64,000 nucleotides of DNA, from contig CM070901.1 of NCBI GenBank assembly GCA_036417435.1, positions 12,064,001-12,128,000 on the forward strand, written 5' to 3'. This DNA is from Inia geoffrensis. Taxonomy: Eukaryota > Chordata > Mammalia > Artiodactyla > Iniidae. This document shows positions 47,335 to 59,036 of the stretch, piece after piece; the first letter of the stretch is position 1, and each line of letters begins with the position of its first letter. The position numbers were made by a program, and so were the translations under genes. The notes beneath the pieces were generated by a model. It did no database searches. It was not told where the DNA came from and worked only from the letters and a program-made list of their open reading frames with translations.

Positions 47335-47349
47335 AAAATGTAGGTTGCC

Positions 47350-49553
47350 ATATAAAAGAAATAGTACTATGTCATCACTTTAACATATTGTAACTATTAA
47401 CAATAGGCAATGAAATAACAAAGCTATAATTCAGTTAGAGTGAGTGGACAACTGATTGAAAAATAGTACTCACCAAAGATTTTTAAATTATGACTTTTTA
47501 ATTGTGTAATGGATTTTACATGCATTGTTTCTGATGTCATAATTCAAATGCATTATTGTAATATCACAAGAGTACTATAGTACAAGATTTTATTTTATAT
47601 TTATCTTCATCTTACCATGGGGTACACCAAAAGATGATATATAGAATTATTTTGTAAGCTGATGATTTCCAAATATGTATTTCTATCTCGGACCTCCTCT
47701 GAAATCATTATATATATATATATATATATTTATTTATTTATTTATATTTATACATAGTATTTGACTATAACTCACCACCACCAAAGTTTAATCCTACCAC
47801 CTAGCCTCATTTTCTCCTCCCTGGACTGTAATCATCTGCTAAAGGATATCTTTGCTTCTATACTTGTCTAGATCAGTCTATTCTCAAAATGGCAGCCCCA
47901 GTGAATGCTTTTATGAGCTAGAAACTTATTGCAACCTACTATTGAGCACATAGTAGATGCACAATTAATGTGTACAATAAGTAGGAGTAAATTTAAAAAT
48001 GAGTAAATCATATAAAACTCTGTACTATGTTAGATTTAAAAGGCAGTGATGGCATGTATTAAGAACATGGCTTAGAGTGTGCAGCTCTACTAGTTTTATA
48101 AGCCAAATATACCACATACAAGTAAAGTGTTATTAAGAAAGCTGGATTATCCATTTGGGGCCTTGATTTCTTCTTTGGTTAAATGGTCTTGACAATAACT
48201 TTTCACTAGGAATGCCAAAGCTAAATGAGTTGACATGTTAGAATTTGCATAGTACACCATATAGTCTCTTAGCAATTCTAAATAATATGTATGCACTTTT
48301 TTTCACTTTCCTTTAATGTTTTCTTTGTACTTTAGGTACATCGTAAACTCTATTAGATATCGGATAGTAAAATGTTTGATAATGATTCTCTGAGCTTCTA
48401 GTGACTGTGTGACATTTAAAAGTGTTATTCTCAATATATCTTGGCACTGAAAAGAAGTAATGAATTTTGAACTTGGAAGCTAATCAGGAAGTGAATCTTG
48501 CTGTCAACGCTAGAGGCAGAGATAAAGCATCAGGAATAGAGAACACAGACAGGTAAGTAGATTGGAGCTTTTAGGTTAGAGCAGCAGCATGGAGAAATTC
48601 TCATTAACACATAAACCAGGCAGCCACTATTTTGCCAAAATTACTGGAATGAAGCAAAGCCTTTTGCAGAATCTACAGAAAAAGATTTATTTCTTAATGT
48701 GAACTTTGAGCAATGTATAAGGCTAATGATTTCTTGAAATTAGCCAGGGCTGTAAATCAAGAGGTAGATGCTTCAGAAAGATGTTTTGAGACTTCTAGAG
48801 GATGATCCGAAGGTCCTAGAACAAGAATTCCGATATCTAGAAAACAGGCCATTCCCCTAACTATAGTAACTGAAATTTGTATTTGTTTCTAAATGACTAG
48901 ATTTTCACCTGGAAAGCTTTTTATATTTAACTTTTTTTAATGGATAAATCTGTGCAGGTATAGATACAGCTTCTTTTTATGATTTCTATCCATATATTTG
49001 AGGGTGGATTGCAATCATCCTTATTATTACCAAATGTGGCAATGACAGCTCTTCCTAAAGTCTTAAAACTGAAGGTTCTAGATATTGATCAGTAAAACCA
49101 TTAGCATAAACACCATTCCGCAGCCCATTTCCTCATTCTGCTGACTGCAAAGCTCAACTGACAGATCCATTTCACTCTTGTTTCAAACTCTTTCTATTAA
49201 ATACTTAATACTTCCCTCTGCTGTTCCCAAAATATTCTTGGAGAATAACTGGCTATAAATATTCAAATATTCTTTTAAAGTAAGTTATTAGTTTAGTTAC
49301 ATGTTGTGTGTAAAACTATTTATTATAATAATTCAACTCTATTTTTTAAAAACTGATCTCCATTATGCCATTAGTAAATCCTATAGGTAAAGGCATATTA
49401 TACATAGCGAGAAATTCAATTATAAATTATCCTTTACCTAAAAGGCTAATTCCAGGTTTGGAGAGAATTTGAGATTATAAATTCGCAAATTTATGGAGAA
49501 TTGTGGAGGTATTCAATAACAAAAAATATACAATTGCATATAAAAATACAGTT
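47350..49553. other. AT-rich non-coding DNA
   Basis: Contains a TA then TTTA simple repeat at 47710-47745. No gene, RNA or named repeat supported. Confidence 0.5.
47710..47745. repeat. (TA)n-(TTTA)n compound microsatellite
   Basis: TA units to 47729 then four TTTA-like units. Confidence 0.9.
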
Positions 49554-49564
49554 TGTTCAACTAT

Positions 49565-49646
49565 CCTTTTTTGAATTTTATTTATTTACTTTTACAGAAC
49601 AGGTTCTTATTAGTTATCTATTTTATACATATTAGTGTATTATTGC
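49565..49646 (-). repeat. Very short 5'-truncated L1 tail, antisense
   Basis: 'gaacaggttcttattagttatctattttatacatattagtgtat' (49597-49640) is the extreme 3' end of the same L1 type as at 40870. Flanks tgttcaactat (49554-49564) and tgctcaactat (49644-49654) are a 10/11 duplication, so the insertion is only ~80 bp. Confidence 0.85.
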
Positions 49647-49654
49647 TCAACTAT

Positions 49655-49919
49655 TATTATTTTAATTAACTGAAATGACTAATACTTTTTCCTCTATTTT
49701 TTAAATGAATACTCTTTTGCCTCTTCACGTAACAGAAACTTTATAAAGTGATTTCCTATAGAGACAATGGAAAGTTAGTTCAGTTTTATTTTACAGCTTG
49801 GTTGATTGAATTTTTAAAAATTTTAAATTGATACTGACAGCTTAGTTTAGGAAAGTTTCTTTCAGTTTGTATATTCTTTTAAGTAAAACTATATTCTTAT
49901 AAGTAAAGCTTCTCACTCA
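49655..49919. other. Non-coding DNA
   Basis: Nothing recognised. Confidence 0.5.
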
Positions 49920-50320
49920 GATTTTTCTTCCTATCCTGGCTCTTGGCTTCTGAGAACTTTAGCCTTAGACGTCCCTAGACTTGGTCCCTGACCCCACCGT
50001 TACAGTAGCTTGTTCTGCTCCCCTGGGTCCTTAGTGGGCATCACTAGGAGACCATGAGCCTTGAGCTAGTGACTCCCAAGCAGGACTTCGGGCAGAGCCT
50101 TCTCCAGAGAATCAAAGTCAGGCCTGGGATGCTGAATGAGGTCCACCAGGGACAGATTTTCTCCTAGGAGGCAGGTGGTTGTAAATGTGCCAACAAATCA
50201 CTGGACCAGCCTGCACCCCAGGATCATCCACAAGGCATAGAGGCGGACTCCCAGGCCGAACTCCACGCCTCTACACTATGGCTCTGGGCACAAGGCTAGA
50301 GCCACGACTTCCTGTTTAAA
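49920..50320. other. Unassigned GC-richer block
   Basis: About 400 bp clearly richer in G and C than the surrounding sequence (e.g. 'gaccccaccgttacagtagc', 'caggccgaactccacgcctc'). No open frame of note, no repeat family and no exon structure were recognised. It could be a decayed LTR, a processed pseudogene piece or a small conserved element. Confidence 0.35.
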
Positions 50321-51369
50321 ATCTCGATGACAAATGCTAAAATCTGTCCAAGAATAGAACTATATGCACCAATCAAAAATAATTATCAATCACAAAGGAG
50401 TTTATATTTGTTAGCCCTCTTCTGCAAACTCCCTGCTGTGGTTCTTGGCCCTATAGAACAATTGAAAAATTTCTTGTATAGATTGAGAGTGGGGGTCACT
50501 TTCTCTTAGAGTGTTCTTAGTGTTATGCAAGACAGGAAAGGCCCATCACTGCTAGAATCTTGACTATTGTACCTACTGACAGCTATGTACAGTCCATGCT
50601 ATTTAAATATGAGTGAAAGAAACAGTAACCATGTCATTTCTCCCCTGTAAGTTTTTCCTTCAAAAAACCTATGTTCATCTTCATTGTATAATCTTACTGG
50701 TATGCATCCTTGACCCCTTTGCTCAGCAAATATCATAAAATCTGCGCAACATATGACTCAAAAATATTTCCTTCCTAACACACACATAATTTTTTGGATA
50801 TTCTGCGAGTTATAGCAGAAGTTTAAAAGTTCATAATTGCTTAAAGAAATCAATGAAAGGAGAAGAAAGTTTGCCTTTGCACATTAATGACTCAGCCAGA
50901 TTTGCTATCAACCTACAGGGCTATCATCACAAAAAGCTTTTTTTTTTTTTTTTGAGTTTTGTGCTATTTTCCAATGTTGACACCACTGACAGATGAATTC
51001 TGAAAATTTGATTAACTGTGTTCATAATAAATTTACACTTGGTGTGTGTGTTTGTTCATTTATTAAATATTTATGCAACAGTTGGTATTCTGAGGTAATT
51101 GTTAAGATGATCAGTCAAAAAGGAATCCCCTGACAAAACAAATAAATTAAATATGCATTTTATGATGTATTTTATAAATTGACCAAGCATATTATGGAGA
51201 TTTGGTGGCAAGTTAGAAGCAGAATCCCTATTCATAAATGATTTAATATGTATTAGCTTTCCATGTAAGATAATTCTGCAATGGTATATATTATACAGAT
51301 GAGTAATAATATATTTTAAAATATCTTAATTTATTTTTAAATAAAATTTGCTGAGATATAACTTATATA
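50321..51369. other. Non-coding DNA
   Basis: T-run at 50938-50954. No gene. The 60-residue frame at 50327-50509 is unsupported. Confidence 0.45.
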
Positions 51370-51780
51370 CAAAAAATCCTCCTGACTTCTGGCTTCAGCA
51401 CAGACATGTAAAGAACTTGGAAGGTGTCTCTTAGGTTCTTACAACAGCAAAAATCTCAACAAAATGAAAATCAATGGCTTTTCCTGTACCTATCAGGTAA
51501 GTGAGGCAAGGGAAACCACCACCTTAAAATCTGGAGAGATGGTTGAATTTAGAGAGTCACAGGAAAGTTTTGCTTTTCTAGAGCAGAAGATGCTGACGCC
51601 ATAGTGGTAGGAACACAAATGGTAACTGACAAATTCCTGGAGACCGTGTGAACCAGCTTGCAAGTTAGAAATTCCTTAGCTGCAGTCTTGGGGGAGTTAC
51701 CTTTCATGGGGTTAGCGTCCAGGAATCTTACCAGGTTTTCATGGTTAAGATTCAAGAACCCCACACCCCCTCAGAAGGAT
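51370..51780 (+). repeat. L1 5' UTR-region fragment, sense
   Basis: 'ctggcttcagcacagacatgtaaagaacttggaag' and 'gggttagcgtccaggaatcttaccaggtttt..aagaacccc' resemble the 5' region of old L1 elements. It directly abuts ORF2 sequence, so several kilobases between them are missing. Confidence 0.55.
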
Positions 51781-52345
51781 GTTTTTAGATGAAACTTTAG
51801 AACAAAACATAGGTAATTTGGAATTCACTAAAGTGAAAACCTTCCACTTCTCAAAAGACATGTTAAGAGAATAAAAAAGACAAGTCACAGAACGGGAGAT
51901 AATATTTGCGAAACACATACCTGATAAAGAATTTGGATCCAAAATATACAAAGAAGTTTTAAGTCTAACATGAAGGAAACAACTAACCCAATTAAAATTA
52001 GGAGAAAGATATGAACAGACACTTTACCAAAGAGGATGTACACATGGTAAATAAACATAGGAAAAATGCTCAACATCATTTGTCATCATGGAAATGCAAA
52101 TTAATTACTACAATGAGATACCACTATGTACCTATTAAAAAGGCTGATAGCCAAAAAACCGACACTACCAATTACTGGTGAGAATGCAGAACTACAGGAA
52201 CTCTCATTCATTGCTGGTGGGATTACAAAATGGTATAACCACGTTGAAGACAGTTTGGAAGCGTCTTGCAAAGTTAAACACGGTCTTATCATACAATCCA
52301 GCAATCCTGACCCTCACCATTTACCTAATTGATTTGCATAAATAC
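51781..52345 (+). pseudogene. L1 ORF2 C-terminal fragment, decayed
   Basis: Landmarks: 'aaccttccacttctcaaaagacatgttaaga', 'cacagaacgggagataatatttgcgaaacacatacctgataaag', 'gatgtacacatggtaaataaacataggaaaaatgctcaacatc' and 'aatgcagaactacaggaactctcattc'. These follow the distal ORF2 order with many indels, so no long frame remains. Confidence 0.83.
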
Positions 52346-52366
52346 AGATGGTTACCATATATACAC

Positions 52367-52388
52367 GTGTGTGTGTGTGTGTGTGTGT
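52367..52388. repeat. (GT)n microsatellite
   Basis: Eleven GT units inside the decayed L1 end. Confidence 0.93.
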
Positions 52389-52541
52389 TTATTCATGAGT
52401 TAATTTGCACATGTACCCCCTTGCTCTGTCCACTGAGAGATCCTAGGAGCGACTATACTCTGGTAGCAAAAGCATACTTTTTACCCAGATTTAGGTTTCT
52501 AATATCATTTTCCAACAAAGTAACTCCAGCTCTGAGGAGCA

Positions 52542-52545
<4 letters not shown>

Positions 52546-52589
<44 letters not shown>

Positions 52590-52690
52590 CGTACGCGGGC
52601 CTCTCACTGTTGTGGCCTCTGCCGTTGCGGAGCACAGGCTCCGGACGCGCAGGCTCAGCGGCCATGGCTCACGGGCCCAGCCGCTCCGCG
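52546..52690 (-). repeat. CHR-type SINE, antisense, missing its tRNA-like head
   Basis: A 42-nt T-run (52546-52587, reversed A-tail) is followed by the reversed 3' body, which stops at 'cccagccgctccgcg'. The head with both promoter boxes is absent, so it is 5'-truncated. CpGs are well kept. No clear duplication was found. Confidence 0.92.
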
Positions 52691-53154
52691 CTACAATAAA
52701 TAGCCGCATGTGGCCACGTGTAAGCACGGGAAAAGAAATCTAAACCAAAAGTCATTGGTATCTAAATAGATCAGATAATTCACAGAAGTTTCCCAATTAC
52801 TCCTATTGTTTTTAATCAATGTCAAAGTGATCATTTGCCTTTTTATCTCGAAACTTTTTCACTGTCCCTCATTTTTTACCCTAGAATATATCTTAGTAGA
52901 TAACATTATGCCAAAAGGAAAAAGAAATCACATAAAGCTAATGGCAATCCACAGTAATCAAAAGTTTTTCTTAAACTGTTTGATATAGTTCAACAAATAA
53001 TTTTGTGTTTTTAGTGTAATCTCTATGTCTTGATTTTATTATCTGTAAGATGCTGATAACACTAGGAAGACCTACTCCATATAATTTTGAATTAGCCAAC
53101 CAAAGGAATGCATACATGATAACATATCATGCTTTACAAAGCATGAAGTCAGGA
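52691..53154. other. Non-coding DNA
   Basis: Nothing recognised. Confidence 0.5.
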
Positions 53155-53420
53155 TAATGAGATGGTTGAGAGCAAGAGCTTGGAGGTCAAACCAGTCTGG
53201 GCTCAATGATAGCACTGCCATTTAATAATTGTACTGCACCGAACACACTATTTACCTGCTCTAAGTTTCAGATTCATCATCTGTAAAATATCGGTAATAA
53301 TGCTGAGCTTCAAAGATGTTTGTGTAGATTAAGTAAGACAATGTTGATAAAGCCCTTGGCACTGAGTGCAGAGAGGTTGGCAAAAGGTAATAGCTCAAAA
53401 GAGCAGCCGTGTTAGTGCGG
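53155..53420 (+). repeat. MIR SINE, near full length
   Basis: Ordered landmarks: 'gagcttggaggtcaaaccagtctgggctcaatgatagcactgcca', 'ctctaagtttcagattcatcatctgtaaaatatcggtaataatgc' and 'gtgtagattaagtaagacaatgttgataaagcccttggcactgag'. This is the clearest MIR in the window. Confidence 0.86.
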
Positions 53421-55424
53421 TTACTACTGCTGTTGTTATAAAAACATGAGAAATACAACTTCTTTTTCTGAGGATGTTTTTTAAGTGCTGATTGTCAAGT
53501 TAAAAGATATATCCCCCAACATATGAATTGAAAAATAATTTGAGTAGACTTTGCTTTAATTATAAGACAACTACGGTTAGTGATGATTTTTTAAATTAAG
53601 CAGATGGGAATCTCTCTGAAAAAGACTGAAGATTTTTAAAAACTGAAACAGTGAAAAAAATAAGGAAAATAACTATAGAACACAAAGGTGATGGGGTGTC
53701 AGAAATGGATGAATGCCTTCTGGCTGCACTGAGGCACCCATGCTGTATGTTTTTCAGCAATCTGCACATCCTGAGTCCCCCTTAGGCAGTAAAAGTAAGG
53801 AGTATAGTTGACTGATCCTAGAAATTATGATTAGTGGCTTGGCAACACAGCCATTTTTGTTGCCTGCTTTTTGTCTAAATTTAACATGGCAAAATGTCCT
53901 AAATAAGTAAACTTTTCTGAACTCTATAATGAAAATTAATGAGGTGGCTGGCTAAGTCACTTGGAATTTGGGGGGCTGCAGTGAAGACACATCCTCAGAT
54001 GACTTTAATTTTTAGAGTTCTTCAAAGAATATACAGGAAAGTAAATGAACAGAAAGTTTTCTCACTTTGAACAGTTTGAATCACTGTTTAGCCAGACATA
54101 AAACATGATGGTGTTTCTCAGGAGCTTGAAGATCATGGAGAAAAAAAAAAAAAAAAAGATGTATCTTTAGCAAAACCTCCAGACGCAAGACTGCAGTTGC
54201 TTCCCCTAGGATCCCTCAATTCAGTGGATTCAGCCCACAGCTCTTCAAAGTTCTCCTTACATTTCTGTTTATTTCATGGACCCTGATGAGTCATGGTTTC
54301 AGCTAACTTTCTTCTCTTCACTTCTACATTCTTGCATCATCTACTTTCTTCCCTGTTTGAGATTTGAACTCCTTTACGAATGGATTTTTTTTTTTAATAG
54401 TCATTCTCTATTATAGGGTCTTTTTATAATCAAGTAGTTACAAGAAAATGATTAGGCCACTTCCAAGCTATAGATCAGCTGCTTTGGTGCCATTTCCACT
54501 CATTGTTCATCCAGCTAAGGTTAGAGCTTCAGGGTTCCATGCTACAAAAAAACAATTGAAGAATAAAGTGATCTCCGGAGCAATACTGTTAGCTAGCATT
54601 GCTCTTGACCTTTCAAGTACAAATACGTTTTTCTTTTTGGTAGAAAAATATATGACAGGTTTATTTGCAGTTTGCTTAGACTCTCATCTGAAAAATTTGC
54701 TCATTACATAGCTAAAAACGTATGCACATTTTTAGTCATAAACTCCTCTGGGTGTGTTAATGACATGTCACATCTTACCTGTAATGACATGAAATCAACT
54801 TCTTAATTTTTAATCTACCATTTTAAGGAAAGTACAAAAAAAAAACCCAATTACTTTTGTAAAGAATTAACTAGTACATTTGGAACTATATTATTTTCTG
54901 AACACAGTTCCATTTTATGATTTTTAAAAATAATTCTCTACTTCAAAACTGCATTTTTGTAGAATAAAGTTTAATAATGTCAGATTCATGAATAATATCT
55001 ACTTGTGGGAAACACTGTATTACCTGTCAGTTAGAAAATTAATCAAGGTAGAATAGTTTACATTTTGATCCTTAAAGATGATGTAAATGGTATTATTTAA
55101 TTAGTAATATACTAAAAGTTACTCATAATTACATAAATCTGAGGCTGAAATCACATTACTTGTGGGTTAGATATTTGGTGATCTAGATCTTATCAAAGAA
55201 AAATTTCATTCAGATATTTCAAAATATTTTGCATAAAAATTTTAGGGCATAATTCATAAATTATTTTCTAGTCAAGACTAAAAACTAAACTTGTTTTTCC
55301 CTACCCAGTGTTATCTACAATGGATGTTTTTGCTAAAATTGTAATAAAATATATAAAAACATAAGCTTAAAGCATTTAGCATAGTCTCTTTTCTTCTATC
55401 CAAACAGTTAAAAAAATAATCAAC
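53421..55424. other. AT-rich non-coding DNA
   Basis: A-run at 54140-54157. The 87-residue frame at 54448-54711 shows no domain. No exon, RNA gene or named repeat. Confidence 0.5.
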
Positions 55425-56805
55425 AAGCATTTTATTTTATTATTTATTAGTTTTTATTGAGGTATAATTGACTTATAACACTGTGTTAGCTTCAGGTGTA
55501 CAACATAATGATTCGATATTTGTATATATTGCAACATGTTCACAAGTCTAGTTAACATTTGTCACCATGCATATTTATAGAAATCTTTTCTTTTTTTTTT
55601 TGAGGACTTTAAGATTTATTCTCTTAGCAACTTTTAAATACACAATAGAGTATTATTAACTATATTCCCCATGCTGTACTTGCCATCCCCATGACTTATT
55701 TATTTTATAGCTGGAAGTTTGCACCTTTTGACTCCCTTCACCAATTTTGCCCATCTACCTCCTACTTCCAGCTCCACTGCCAGCAACTATCAAACTGTTA
55801 TCTCTATCTATGAGCTTGTTTTGTTGTTGTTGTTTGTTTATTTGTTTGTTTAGATTCCACATATAAGTAAGCTCATATGGTATTTGTCTTTCTCTGTCTG
55901 ATTTATTTCACTTAGCATAATACCCTTAAGGTCCATCCATGTTATCACAAATGGCAGGATGTCACTAATTTTTATGGCTAACTAGTATTTCATTGTGTGC
56001 ATGTGTGTACATATACACACACTGCATCTTCTTTATCCATTCATCTATCGATGGACACTGCAATTGTGTGTGTCCATATCTTGGCTATTGTGAATAATGT
56101 TGCTATGCGCATTGGGGTGTACACAGCTTTTCAAATTAGTGTTTTCATTTTCTTCACATAAATACCCCAAAGTGGAATTGCTGTATCATATGATAATTCT
56201 ATTTTTAATTTTTTTAAGAACTTCTATAGTGTTTTCTACAGTAGCTGCGCCAATTTACATTCCCACCAGCAGTGCACAAGAGTTTCCTTTCCTCCACAAC
56301 TTCGACAAAATTTATCCCTTACCTTTTTTTATAATAGCCATTTAACAGGTGTGAGGTGATCTCATTGTGGTTTTGATTTGCATTTCTCTGGTTGTTAGTG
56401 ATGTTGAGCATCTTTTCACATGCCTGTTAGCTGTCTGTATGTCTTCGTTGGAAAAATACCTATTCAGATACCTGCTAATTTTTTAATCAGGTTGTTTGTT
56501 TTCTGCTCTTCCATTGTATGAGGTTTTATTTTTTAAATGTATTTTGTATTTAACCCCTTGTCAGATATATGATTTGCAAATACTGTTTCCCAGTTAATAG
56601 GTTGCCTCTTCATTTTGTTGATGATTTCCTTTCCTGTGCAGAAGCTTTCTAATTTGATGTGGTCCCACTTGTTTCCTTTGGCTTTTGTTGCCTTTGCTCT
56701 TGGAATTAGATTCAAAAAGTCATAGCCGATACCAATGTCAAGGAACTTACCAAATATGCTTTCTTCTAGGAATTTTATGGTTTCTGGTATTACAAACATT
56801 TATTT
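55425..56805 (-). mobile_element. 5'-truncated L1 (old, L1MA/MB-like), antisense
   Basis: Reversed 3' UTR: 'tattgaggtataattgacttataacactgtgttagcttcaggtgtacaac' (55457-55506). Reversed distal ORF2 follows: 'ggtgatctcattgtggttttgatttgcatttctctgg' and 'aagctttctaatttgatgtggtccc'. About 1.4 kb remains. It does not have an A-tail that I can delimit or a resolved duplication. Confidence 0.88.
56533..56799 (-). pseudogene. L1 ORF2 C-terminal fragment, open for 88 codons
   Basis: The minus-strand frame reads IKFLEESIFGKFLDIGIGYD, then AKGNKWDHIKLESFCTGKEI, then RQPINWETVFANHISDKG, a distal stretch of L1 ORF2p. It ends at a stop. No catalytic domain is included. Confidence 0.85.
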
Positions 56806-57124
56806 TTCATGCAGACACTCACAAGGAATCTGTATTGCTAAATTTGATTTCAGTGAGTACAGGGTATATTCTGACAATATGGGTCTTGAAATTCACCCCT
56901 AAGTACTTACAGTGTAATCTTTGGTTGATCATCAGTCAGTAGAGCCACAAAAGCATGATTCATAAAATAAAAAATGGACAGACACATTAGACATCATAAA
57001 AGTTAAAAAATATCTTTTTTTCTGGAAGTCACTATGAAGATATTGAAAAGACAAGCCTTAGGCTGGGAGAAATTATATGCAAAGGAAATATCTGATAAAG
57101 GGTTTGTATCAAGAATGAATAATG

Positions 57125-57307
57125 GGGACTTCCCTGGTGGCGCCGTGGGTAGGACTCCTCGCTCGCAGTGTAGAGGGTCCGGGTTTGATCCCTGGTCAGG
57201 GAATTAGATCCCACATGCATGCTGCAACTAAGAGTTCGCATGCTGCAACTAAGGAGCCCACGTGCCACAACTAAGACCCAGCGCAACCAAATAAATAAAT
57301 AAATAAA
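57125..57307 (+). repeat. CHR-type SINE, variant form, nested in L1
   Basis: 'ggacttccctggtggcgccgtgggtaggac' head, then 'atgctgcaactaagagttcgcatgctgcaactaaggagcc' repeats and an aaataaataaataaataaa tail. A perfect 14-bp duplication, aagaatgaataatg, lies at 57111-57124 and 57308-57321. Confidence 0.94.
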
Positions 57308-57404
57308 AAGAATGAATAATGTACTGTCGAAACACACACACAAAACAATTCAATTAAAAAATGGGCAAAAGATATGAACAAACTTTTCACCCAAGAAAAT
57401 AACA

Positions 57405-57878
57405 GAAATTGTGCATTATTATCTGTTGTTGCATAGTAATGTTGACACACTTGGCAGTTTAAACAAAATACCTTTATTATCTCACAGTACCTGTGGGTTG
57501 GGAATATAAGCAATGGCTTAGCTGGGCCTTCTGCTTCAGAGTCTCTCACTAGACTGAGGTCAAGGTATTATCCAGGGCTGGGGTCTCTTGTAAGAAGCAC
57601 TGGGTGAAAGATCTACTTCCAAATTTAAGTGGTTGCTAGCAGGATTCAGTTTCCTGCAGTTGTCAAACTGATGGGCTCCTTTCCTTGCTGGTTGTTGGCC
57701 AGAGGTTACCCTCAGCTCTTTGTCACATGAGCTTCTTATTCTGTTGACTAGAATTGTCACAAAATCACCTCCATGCTAAAAAAAAAAAAAAAGAGGAGGG
57801 AGATTTTACACAAAGGTATGAAATATAACAAGATGTGGGGATAACTGGGGCCATCTCAGAGTCTGCCTGCCACAGTGA
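57405..57878 (-). repeat. MaLR LTR (MLT1-like), antisense, nested in L1
   Basis: Left end 'tgtgcattattatctgttgttgcatagtaatg' and right end 'gccatctcagagtctgcctgccaca' give TG..CA. 'acctttattatctcaca' carries the reversed polyadenylation signal. An A-run at 57779-57792 interrupts it. It separates two consecutive pieces of the sense L1. Confidence 0.8.
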
Positions 57879-57910
57879 GCAGATAATCACATGAAAAGAT
57901 GCACACTGTA

Positions 57911-58112
57911 GGGCTTCCCTGGTGGCGCAGTGGTTGAGAGTCCACTTGCCGATGCAGGGGGCACGGGTTCATGCCCCGGTCCGGGAAGATCCCGCATGCT
58001 GTGGGGAGGCTGGGCCCGTGAGCCATGGCCGCTAAGCCTGCACGTCCGGAGCCTGTGCTCCGCAATGGGAGAGGCCACAACAGTGAGAGGCCCGCGTACC
58101 GCGAAAAAAAAA
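57911..58112 (+). repeat. CHR-type SINE, ~200-bp form, nested in L1
   Basis: Complete copy. The target gaaaagatgca is found at 57893-57903 and 58113-58123; seven bases (cactgta) between the left duplication and the head suggest a longer, diverged duplication. Confidence 0.94.
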
Positions 58113-58720
58113 GAAAAGATGCATAATATAATTTGTCTTTAGGGAAATTCAAATTAAAACCACAATGAGATATTGCTAGCCATATATTATAATGGGTGAA
58201 ATTTAAAAGGCTGATCATACCAGGTGATGGCTACTATATAGAATAACTGGAACTCTAATACATTGCTTGTGAATATGTAAAATGGTACAACCACTTTGGA
58301 AAACATCTTGGCAGTTTTTTAAAAAGTTAATCTTATACCTACCTTATGATTCACCAGTTATTCCACTTCCAGGCATTTAATAAGCATGAGGAAAGAAAGC
58401 ACAAGTCCATGTACAAGAAAGTCCATAGCAACTTTATTTCTAATAGTCAAAAAACTGAAAACCCAAACAAACATCAATTTATAGAAGGACAAACAAGCTG
58501 TCATATATCCCTACCCAGCAATACAATGGAATGAACTATTGATTTCTACAGCGTTGATGAATGCCAAATAATTAAGCTGAATGAAGGAGGCCAGACCAAA
58601 AAAAAAAAAGAATACATATGGTATGATTCCATTATATAAAATTGTAGGAAATCCCAAAAAACTTTTAGCAACAGAAAGCAGAACAATGGTTGCCTGGGGA
58701 TGTGAGAGAGTGTCTGGGTG

Positions 58721-59036
58721 AAGTAAGAAGAAGGGATCACTGAGTCATGTGGATACGCTTGGGGTGATGCATATAATCCTTTTCTTGATTATGGTTTTGC
58801 TTTCCTGGAGTACACTTATTTTGAAACAAATGTACTTTAAATGTGTGCAGTTTAATTTCTCCCATTACATACAAAAAACATCCATTTCAACCCTAGTTTT
58901 GTTTCTGCCTAGTTCCCTCCTCAGAAAAAAGTCACCCAAAGGATTGTCTAGACTCAGTTTCAACTTCCGCTTTTCCCATGATCCTCTTTAGTCAGTTTCA
59001 ATATTTTCCATACTCTTCAATCAAAACGTCATTCTT
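58721..59036. other. Non-coding DNA
   Basis: Tail of the old L1 may extend into here. Nothing else recognised. Confidence 0.45.

Larger units (their letters stand above)
56975..58720 (+). mobile_element. L1 ORF2 C-terminal body, sense, with three nested insertions
   Basis: Pieces at 56975-57124, 57322-57404, 57879-57910 and 58113-58720 follow the distal ORF2 order: 'agacatcataaaagttaaaaaatatc', 'aaatgggcaaaagatatgaacaaacttttcac', 'aatcacatgaaaagatg' and 'gggaaattcaaattaaaaccacaatgagatatt', ending in 'acaatggttgcctgggga'. They are separated by a CHR SINE, a MaLR LTR and another CHR SINE. Its 5' end lies ~170 bp from the 5' end of the antisense L1 at 55425-56805. Confidence 0.83.

Noticed and set aside
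52178..52699. 173-residue ORF, longest in the window
   Set aside because: It crosses decayed L1, a GT microsatellite, a 42-nt T-run (poly-Phe) and a reversed SINE; a chance frame through repeats.
55425..57404. Single L1 with twin-priming inversion
   Set aside because: The sense and antisense parts cover the same distal ORF2 segment, so they are two copies, not one inverted element.
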